The notes below the pieces were generated by a model. The model worked only from the letters and a program-made list of their open reading frames with translations. It was not told the origin of the DNA and made no database searches. Shown here piece after piece: positions 59,472 through 64,000 of a DNA stretch of 64,000 nt (its first letter is position 1; each line of letters opens with the position of its first letter). This DNA is from Pseudomonas sp. ok272. Lineage in GTDB: Bacteria > Pseudomonadota > Gammaproteobacteria > Pseudomonadales > Pseudomonadaceae. The stretch covers positions 69,133-133,132 of the forward strand of contig NZ_FOCB01000011.1 in assembly GCF_900109995.1 (NCBI RefSeq), given 5' to 3'. The translations under genes were made by a program, and so were the position numbers.

Positions 59472-59982
59472 GCTCAGCACCCCGCGTCGCCTGATTGACG
59501 TAGCAGGCGCGATTGAGCATCCCCAACAAGCCCTGAATCCCGCGAAACACCTGCAGGCGAATCTCGGCCAGCTCGTGATCGCTCACCACCCCGTCGCCAA
59601 TGCTCTTGGCCCAGGTATCTGCCAGATCGGCCACCTGCCGAAAGTACGCGGCAATCCCGGTGGTCAACGTCTCGGGCATGTCGTTGGTATAAGCTTCAGC
59701 CAGCTCCTGCCAGATCGTATCGCCGACCAGGGCATGCACGGCATCGAGAATGCGGCGGTCTTTGGTCAACTCCAGGATCTCGCCGAACTCTTGAATGTTG
59801 ACCGTGTGGCTGGGGTGCGTGGGTGAGAGTTTGTGCTGCAGTGTGGTGGGATTGCGGCCGGTGGTGGCGGCGATGGCAGCGGCGCCACCGGGATAGTCCC
59901 GAGCAGCATGGTAGAGCGCCAAATCGAGCGGCAGGATTTCCCGCTGTGCTCGATCAACGCAACTCAGAGCGATTCGGCTCAT
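59464..59982 (-). CDS. Phage CII-family regulator
   Basis: 172 residues; DLALYHAARDYPGGAAAIAATTGRNPTTLQHKLSP, shortened here, with NIQEFGEILELTKDRRILDAVHAL, is the P2-type/Pseudomonas CII (PF06892) family. It activates the lysogeny promoters or the replication operon. Confidence 0.85.
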   Translation of the reverse strand: MSRIALSCVDRAQREILPLDLALYHAARDYPGGAAAIAATTGRNPTTLQHKLSPTHPSHTVNIQEFGEILELTKDRRILDAVHALVGDTIWQELAEAYTNDMPETLTTGIAAYFRQVADLADTWAKSIGDGVVSDHELAEIRLQVFRGIQGLLGMLNRACYVNQATRGAEHG

Positions 59983-60315
59983 GGCATTAATCCTTGTAAG
60001 TTGCCAGTGCCGCGCGACATGCAGTGGTGATACATTTGCCGCGTGGCTTGAAAGGGCCCAAACGCCGGCTAGATCCTCAAGATCAAAACCAGCACCGTGC
60101 CGGGGCGAACAATCCGTTGCTCACCCCTGGCGCAACAGCTGCCCCTATCTGTGGTGGAGAAAGGCAGCAACACCAAGGCATCCGTGCCTTGGAAAGCGCG
60201 GTAACGGTCGACGGTTCGCATGTGGTGTGCCCGTCTATCATTACCGCGACCCGACAGCGCTGTGGTGGTGCGTGCCGGGAGGAACTAGGCGACCTTTGAG
60301 TCGCCTTTTTTCTTA
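59983..60315. other. Leader between cro-like gene and cII; candidate small RNA
   Basis: No supported protein gene. It contains a hairpin CCAAGGCA/TGCCTTGG with a TCCG loop (about 60171-60190) and, on the plus strand, a strong terminator at 60287-60311. A plus-strand RNA ending there would be antisense to the cro-cII transcript. Confidence 0.45.
60287..60311 (+). terminator. Plus-strand intrinsic terminator
   Basis: Stem AGGCGAC/GTCGCCT, six-base loop, then TTTTTTC on the plus strand. No plus-strand protein gene precedes it, so it points to an unannotated RNA from the cII side. Confidence 0.75.
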
Positions 60316-60546
60316 CTAAGCTGCTTTATTCAAGGTGGTCTCGGTGATACCGAAATGCTCCAGGACTTCAGCAAGTGAAACGCACCCTTCGCTTTCCCGG
60401 GTCAACGACTTGATCAAAGAGACGCTGGGGTCTTTGCTTGCATACTTAACGTGAAGGCGTAGGTAGCTCACGGCAATGCGGCATCGCTCGGCATACGCCG
60501 TGAGTGCCTCGGAATCCAAACGGTTGATGTAATCACGCAGCTTCAT
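60316..60546 (-). CDS. cro: Cro-like / YdaS-type HTH regulator
   Basis: 76 residues from ATG 60546 with AGGAGG eight bases upstream. MKLRDYINRLDSEALTAYAERCRIAVSYLRLHVKYASKDPS, in part, has the helix pattern of YdaS/Cro proteins of Pseudomonas prophages. It faces the repressor across a 99-bp region with two operators and would be the first early gene. Confidence 0.8.
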   Translation of the reverse strand: MKLRDYINRLDSEALTAYAERCRIAVSYLRLHVKYASKDPSVSLIKSLTRESEGCVSLAEVLEHFGITETTLNKAA

Positions 60547-60567
60547 GTGGTGTACCTCCTGATACGC

Positions 60568-60596
60568 AATTTAACCAATAGGGTTAATTTTTTCAA
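60568..60596 (-). promoter_or_regulatory. Early (cro) promoter over operator 1
   Basis: On the minus strand: -35 TTGAAA (60591-60596), 17-base spacer, -10 TAAATT (60568-60573). Operator 1 fills the spacer, so bound repressor would block it. Confidence 0.65.
60571..60587. promoter_or_regulatory. Phage operator 1
   Basis: TTAACCAATAGGGTTAA, a near-perfect dyad TTAACC-N5-GGTTAA. Same pattern as operators at 60611 and 63096. Confidence 0.75.
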
Positions 60597-60610
60597 CACC
60601 TTTTTGGGCA

Positions 60611-60627
60611 TTCACCCATAAGGTTAA
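60611..60627. promoter_or_regulatory. Phage operator 2
   Basis: TTCACCCATAAGGTTAA; matches operator 1 with one changed base in each conserved left arm. It is 19 bases before the repressor ATG, so likely autoregulatory. Confidence 0.7.
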
Positions 60628-60645
60628 TCAGGCCAGAATCGGCGC

Positions 60646-61293
60646 ATGAAAATCTCAGATACCCGCCTGCAAAATTTCCGAAGAGTCTTGGCCGAGAAAA
60701 AGCTCCGCCTGACTGATATCGCCGACCGCATGGGCAAAGCCCCTGCCCAGGTGAGTGCGTTCGGAGGGAAGAACCCTACGAAAGGTATCGGCGATCAAAT
60801 TGCGCGTGAGATTGAGAAAGCGTTGGATCTTCACCAAGGCTACCTCGACATGCCCTACGGCTTGGGCGAATTCAACAACGCTACGGTGCTTAGCCACACA
60901 GGGCGTAAATTACCAGTGATCGGATCAATCGCAGCCGGTGCGTGGTGTGAGTCTCATGGCAGTTTCGACCCGAGGGATGCTGAAGAGTGGATTGATGCAC
61001 CAGGACCTGTCGGCCCGCGAGCATTCATTCTTCGTGTTGAGGGGATAAGCATGGAGCCAAAATTCGTAGAGGGAGACAAGGTTGTTATTGATCCCTCACT
61101 TGAGGCATTGCCGGGACATTTTGTTGCTGCCAAACGGACAAGGGATCAAACAGCTACACTTAAGCAGCTAAAGCAAGAAGGGTATGAGCAGTATCTTTTC
61201 GCAGTGAATCCAGATTGGCCGGAACGCATCATTCGGATGACTGAGGAGTGGAGCATATGCGGGCGTGCACGTTGGAAAATATCCGATCTTTGA
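60646..61293 (+). CDS. cI: LexA-like phage repressor (CI type)
   Basis: 215 residues. HTH in residues ~15-60 (LTDIADRMGKAPAQVSAFGG). The S24 peptidase half has the Ala97-Gly98 cleavage site in SIAAGAW, Ser135 (EGISMEPKF) and Lys163 (VAAKRT): RecA-stimulated self-cleavage is expected. Little or no ribosome site precedes the ATG. It maintains lysogeny from the operators on either side. Confidence 0.95.
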   Translation: MKISDTRLQNFRRVLAEKKLRLTDIADRMGKAPAQVSAFGGKNPTKGIGDQIAREIEKALDLHQGYLDMPYGLGEFNNATVLSHTGRKLPVIGSIAAGAWCESHGSFDPRDAEEWIDAPGPVGPRAFILRVEGISMEPKFVEGDKVVIDPSLEALPGHFVAAKRTRDQTATLKQLKQEGYEQYLFAVNPDWPERIIRMTEEWSICGRARWKISDL

Positions 61294-61300
61294 CTATTAA

Positions 61301-61326
61301 GCCCGGCCGCACAAGTCAGGCCGGGC
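61301..61326. terminator. Hairpin between repressor and HEPN gene
   Basis: Perfect GCCCGGCC/GGCCGGGC with a 10-base loop between two converging genes. U tracts are short on both sides. Confidence 0.6.
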
Positions 61327-61333
61327 ACTACCA

Positions 61334-61930
61334 CTAGGAGGCTTCCTTCCTCTTACTGTCAACCGCCTTATACACCGCCCTCATATAAACAATAAATATA
61401 TCAACATATGAGACAAGATCAGAAAAAGAAATATCGGCCGCCCTATCATTATGATGGACTATATTATTTCGCTTTGAGACAACCGCCTCCACAACACTCT
61501 TATTGCTATTAAACTCAGGCGCCGACAGCAAATTAACCCCAAGATACCTAAAGGCAACTATAGTTCGATACGGATTTGCAGAAATCGTATCAGAAATTTC
61601 TTTTTTCGTAACTGAAAGATCTATATTAGAAAACCTTAAATCCTTTTCCTTATGATCCTTACTCATTTTCCAGATGAAATAATTCAACGGAAGATCAGCA
61701 GACTTAACCCGAGCACTTACCTCTCCAGCATAACCATAGGCTAGATCTTGAAGGAATGATTCAAGGTACGTGCATATACTGATCATGTAGGATTTAACGA
61801 AAAAATTCACATTATCTATAAGTAATGAATCTGGATTAGCACTCAGGACTCTTGACTCTGATTCCCTAATAATACCTCTCAAAGAATTATATAGCTGTTC
61901 GTATTTCTCCGTTAACGATTCATCAACCAT
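61334..61930 (-). CDS. MAE_28990-type HEPN protein (putative RNase effector)
   Basis: 198 residues, all-helical. SVVEAVVSKRNNIVHHNDR carries R154-N-N-I-V-H159, the R-x4-H HEPN ribonuclease motif; YMISICTYLESFLQDLAYGYAG is the conserved first helix. Only one base separates it from the DUF262 stop, and AGGGG lies nine bases before the ATG, so it is translated with DUF262. HEPN proteins of this group are predicted toxins or defence RNases; activity not shown. Very AT-rich against the phage background. Confidence 0.8.
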   Translation of the reverse strand: MVDESLTEKYEQLYNSLRGIIRESESRVLSANPDSLLIDNVNFFVKSYMISICTYLESFLQDLAYGYAGEVSARVKSADLPLNYFIWKMSKDHKEKDLRFSNIDLSVTKKEISDTISANPYRTIVAFRYLGVNLLSAPEFNSNKSVVEAVVSKRNNIVHHNDRAADISFSDLVSYVDIFIVYMRAVYKAVDSKRKEAS

Positions 61931-61931
61931 A

Positions 61932-62966
61932 CTAAATCGCCCCTAAAAACTCACGCCAGAGGTGTCTTCTTTTCAGCAATGAAGACTTCTTCTGCAGCCC
62001 GCCAGACATTGTGCGCCGGAACGATTCGGAATTACAGAGTTCTTCAAAGGCAGCGCGAATCTTCTTTGCTTTCCTATCGACCACACTCTGGCTCAAGAGG
62101 CCAACCGTAGGCATCAAAAGATCGTAATAGACCAACCCTTGTTTCGCCAGTTGTCGCGTTGTGTCGCAGAAAACATAATCACCAAAAACCTTTTCACACT
62201 TCTTCAAAGCGCCCAAATACAACTCACGTAGTACTTCTACATCTGCCTCCTGAAGTTCAGCCTTATCTTCCATATAATCATCCAAGAAGATTTTCAAATT
62301 CCCTTCATATTTATCAAACTTTTCATGAAACGCAAAAAATCTTAAAACCTGCTCTTCAGATTCTCGACCATCCTTCTTCCGAACTCCGCTCTCCCCCATA
62401 CCGAAATTTTTAATTATAGGTGTTTGACTTAACTCAATTACCAAATTATCCATTCGTCCAGGATAGATAGCGTGCCTGATTTCTTGAGCGGTCAATTCAA
62501 CCGCGCCTTGGTTCAGTCGAGAAAAAATTTCACGGATCAGACTTTTGGGATTTTCCTTCCTGAGAACTATGCATCTAATGGTTGTGGATTCCAACTCTGA
62601 ACGATACTCCCCTAACTCGGAAAACTTTTTCCCTTCCAGATTTTTGAATGCTGTCAAGCCTTCTAACGCAAACCCATCCTTAAAAAAGTGATTGATTGTT
62701 GTCAAACGTTGAACACCGTCTATTACCAAATGCTTTCGCTCTTCATCTTCAGCGAAATAACAAGATGGCAATGGTATACGCATCAAACAGGATTCTATAA
62801 AACGAGATGCTCTGACCCACCCACCATTGTCCCACTTATATTTCCTTTGAAAATCAGGATCCAAAATTAGCTTAGGGGGACTTGTATTCATTCTTTGATG
62901 CAATGTTTCAAAAGGATAATCAATTGGGTACAAATTGAGAGTTTTGTCATCGGGTTGAGAAGCCAC
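61932..62966 (-). CDS. DUF262 (GmrS-like) protein
   Basis: 344 residues from a GTG at 62964-62966 with AAGGA upstream. DUF262 motifs in order: L-D-P-D-F-Q-R-K-Y (35-43), DGVQR (83-87, the ParB/sulfiredoxin-type nucleotide site) and FSRLNQGAVELTAQEIRHAIY. There is no C-terminal DUF1524 HNH nuclease as in GmrSD, so this is a stand-alone regulator/NTPase half, and the HEPN partner may supply the nuclease. Two-gene AT-rich cassette between cI and the rightward early operon. Confidence 0.85.
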   Translation of the reverse strand: MASQPDDKTLNLYPIDYPFETLHQRMNTSPPKLILDPDFQRKYKWDNGGWVRASRFIESCLMRIPLPSCYFAEDEERKHLVIDGVQRLTTINHFFKDGFALEGLTAFKNLEGKKFSELGEYRSELESTTIRCIVLRKENPKSLIREIFSRLNQGAVELTAQEIRHAIYPGRMDNLVIELSQTPIIKNFGMGESGVRKKDGRESEEQVLRFFAFHEKFDKYEGNLKIFLDDYMEDKAELQEADVEVLRELYLGALKKCEKVFGDYVFCDTTRQLAKQGLVYYDLLMPTVGLLSQSVVDRKAKKIRAAFEELCNSESFRRTMSGGLQKKSSLLKRRHLWREFLGAI

Positions 62967-63087
62967 TGCATCATCCTTTTGCTGTATCAGAAAGGTAAAG
63001 CTCTCACGCTACCAATATGCCATCACCATGTACACCCTGAAAAATCTGCATCCTCTCAACCCAAGAAAACCTCAAAGATTGTTTTTA

Positions 63088-63115
63088 TTGACTTGTTAAC
63101 CTTTTAGGTTATTTT
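63088..63115 (+). promoter_or_regulatory. Rightward early promoter over operator 3
   Basis: -35 TTGACT (63088-63093), 16-base spacer, -10 TATTTT (63110-63115). Operator 3 lies in the spacer. It would drive the genes from 63151 and is the counterpart of lambda PL. Confidence 0.65.
63096..63112. promoter_or_regulatory. Phage operator 3
   Basis: TTAACCTTTTAGGTTAT; arms as in operators 1 and 2 (TTAACC-N5-GGTTA). It is 2.5 kb from the other two, on the far side of the DUF262-HEPN cassette. Confidence 0.7.
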
Positions 63116-63150
63116 TATCTCACTCTTCCACCACAGAGCGAGGCGACACC

Positions 63151-63327
63151 ATGCACACCACAGCCACCCTGCACGTCCACCCGACCGCTGCTGACCCGTT
63201 CCGCATCTTCGAGATCCGCCGCCTGGCGCGGATTTGCGGCTGCACCTTCATCGCGTCCAAACCCAAGCCGAAGCAGCGTACCGCACCCACCCCATTCGAC
63301 CCGAACGGCGGAGGGCACGCAGCATGA
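63151..63327 (+). CDS. Small early phage protein
   Basis: 58 residues from an ATG with GAGG seven bases upstream. FRIFEIRRLARICGCTFIASKP with a C-G-C pair and a Pro/Thr/Lys-rich tail. First gene after operator 3; its stop overlaps the next start by four bases. Unknown function. Confidence 0.6.
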   Translation: MHTTATLHVHPTAADPFRIFEIRRLARICGCTFIASKPKPKQRTAPTPFDPNGGGHAA

Positions 63328-63914
63328 GCAAGTTCAAGATCGACAACCGCACCCTCACCTTGCTCAGCGCCCAGGTCAACCTGAGCGAAACCTTCAACCA
63401 CGTCCTGCGCGCCACGCCACAACGCCAGGCGTTGGCCCTACGCCTGAAGGTCGAGCGCAGCAAAGTAGACACGCGCTTCACCGTTGAACTGGGCAGCGAA
63501 CGCCACACGTTGACCCTGGCCAACAGCAAGAAGATGCACCTCAAGCTGGCCGACTTCATCGAAGAGATCGCCAACGGCCCGACTGATCACAGCAACCCGG
63601 TCGAGCCGTCGTCATTGCCCCATGCAAACCGCCGCTACGGCGCCTTCGAGATCGAGCACAAACAGCAAGTGTTCGACCTGGTGTGCACCGGCGGCGCGAT
63701 CAGCCTCGACCTGGGCTTCGAGCTGCCCATCCAACTGGCGATCCACCGCAACAAAACACGGGCCGGCATCACCACCATCATGAGCATCGGCGTCAAAAAG
63801 CCACGCACCAAGTGCTTTACCGCCTACGGCTCCGACGTCGAGGTGTACGCCATGGTCGCCGAATCCATCACCCACCTGGCTGCTGCGGCGACTCCTACCG
63901 CGCACGCCGCCTAG
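63324..63914 (+). CDS. Hypothetical early phage protein
   Basis: 196 residues from ATG 63324 (ATGA overlap with the small gene before). TLTLLSAQVNLSETFNHVL, LKVERSKVDTRFTVELGSERHTLTLANSKK and ITTIMSIGVKKPRTKCFTAYG suggest beta-rich structure. No family recognised. Confidence 0.65.
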   Translation: MSKFKIDNRTLTLLSAQVNLSETFNHVLRATPQRQALALRLKVERSKVDTRFTVELGSERHTLTLANSKKMHLKLADFIEEIANGPTDHSNPVEPSSLPHANRRYGAFEIEHKQQVFDLVCTGGAISLDLGFELPIQLAIHRNKTRAGITTIMSIGVKKPRTKCFTAYGSDVEVYAMVAESITHLAAAATPTAHAA

Positions 63915-63923
63915 GAGGTCACC

Positions 63924-64000
63924 ATGGAACGTAGCCTGGAAAAAGCCGCGAAGTACTTCGGCCTCACCCGACCCAAGCTGATCGCCCTCATGCGCGGCAA
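63924..64000 (+). CDS. Early phage DNA-binding protein, cut by the window end
   Basis: Begins MERSLEKAAKYFGLTRPKLIALMRG after AGGAGG. The helix-turn-helix pattern (EKAAKYFGLTRPKLIALM) is the type found at the start of phage antirepressor or KilAC proteins. Only 25 codons are visible. Confidence 0.55.
   Translation, partial: MERSLEKAAKYFGLTRPKLIALMRG

Noticed and set aside
60024..60299. Plus-strand frame of 91 codons
   Set aside because: No ribosome site, irregular composition (Gln/Arg/Cys scattered), and it spans hairpins; a non-coding RNA fits better.

Overview
The window reads as a chromosome segment of a fluorescent-group Pseudomonas (GC-rich, OprD-family porin, TsdBA, DUF2790 and ecotin genes of Pseudomonas type) followed by most of one large prophage. 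The genus is inferred from gene content and protein style, not from a marker gene.

Region 1 (1-25.1 kb) is host core and accessory chromosome: a DHA2-type MFS exporter cut by the window edge with an FAD amine oxidase; galU; tsdB-tsdA (thiosulfate dehydrogenase with its cytochrome partner); a DUF1883 gene, alkB and an ada gene whose zinc-cysteine cluster is degraded; a large secreted Gly/Trp/Tyr-rich protein; modABC behind a ModE-type palindrome; an OprD porin; ecotin; a short IlvA threonine deaminase preceded by what looks like a complete transcription attenuator with a Thr/Ile leader peptide; a PQQ-type sugar dehydrogenase; lpxO; a NylB-like serine hydrolase; and trmK.

Region 2 (25.2-31.3 kb) is an AT-rich accessory stretch. 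It opens with a frameshifted remnant of a tyrosine integrase C-terminus and carries four or five genes of mostly unknown function (one with a BamHI-like D-x16-E-x-E spacing, one with a C-terminal Rx4H HEPN signature, one YkgJ-type cysteine cluster protein), separated by three copies of a ~57-bp imperfect palindrome. It ends at a 28-bp tRNA 3'-end fragment that I take to be one attachment end of the prophage.

Region 3 (31.3 kb to beyond 64 kb) is a temperate contractile-tailed phage with a mosaic virion: lambda-like head genes (Nu1-type and GpA terminase, gpW, portal, ClpP-type protease, decoration protein D, capsid E, FII, Z) joined to a P2-like tail (V, W, J, I, fibre, Tfa, FI sheath, FII tube, E/E' frameshift, T, U, X, D), then lysozyme, Rz/Rz1 and an adenine methylase. 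All late genes lie on the minus strand, interrupted by several intrinsic terminators; a Q-like protein upstream (56.7-57.0 kb) could antiterminate through them. The early region (56.2-60.5 kb) has a Toprim-VapE primase-helicase with iteron-like repeats, a TraR-type zinc protein, CII and a Cro-like protein. A LexA-type cleavable repressor (60.6-61.3 kb) faces Cro; two 17-bp operators lie between them and a third lies at 63.1 kb in the promoter of a second rightward early operon. An SOS box lies in front of an XRE regulator at the left end (31.5 kb).

Between the repressor and the rightward operon, in the place where lambda carries its rex exclusion genes, sits an AT-rich two-gene cassette: a DUF262 (GmrS-like, DGxQR) protein and an MAE_28990-type HEPN protein with an Rx4H ribonuclease motif. 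This is the best candidate in the window for a little-described defence or toxin-antitoxin system.
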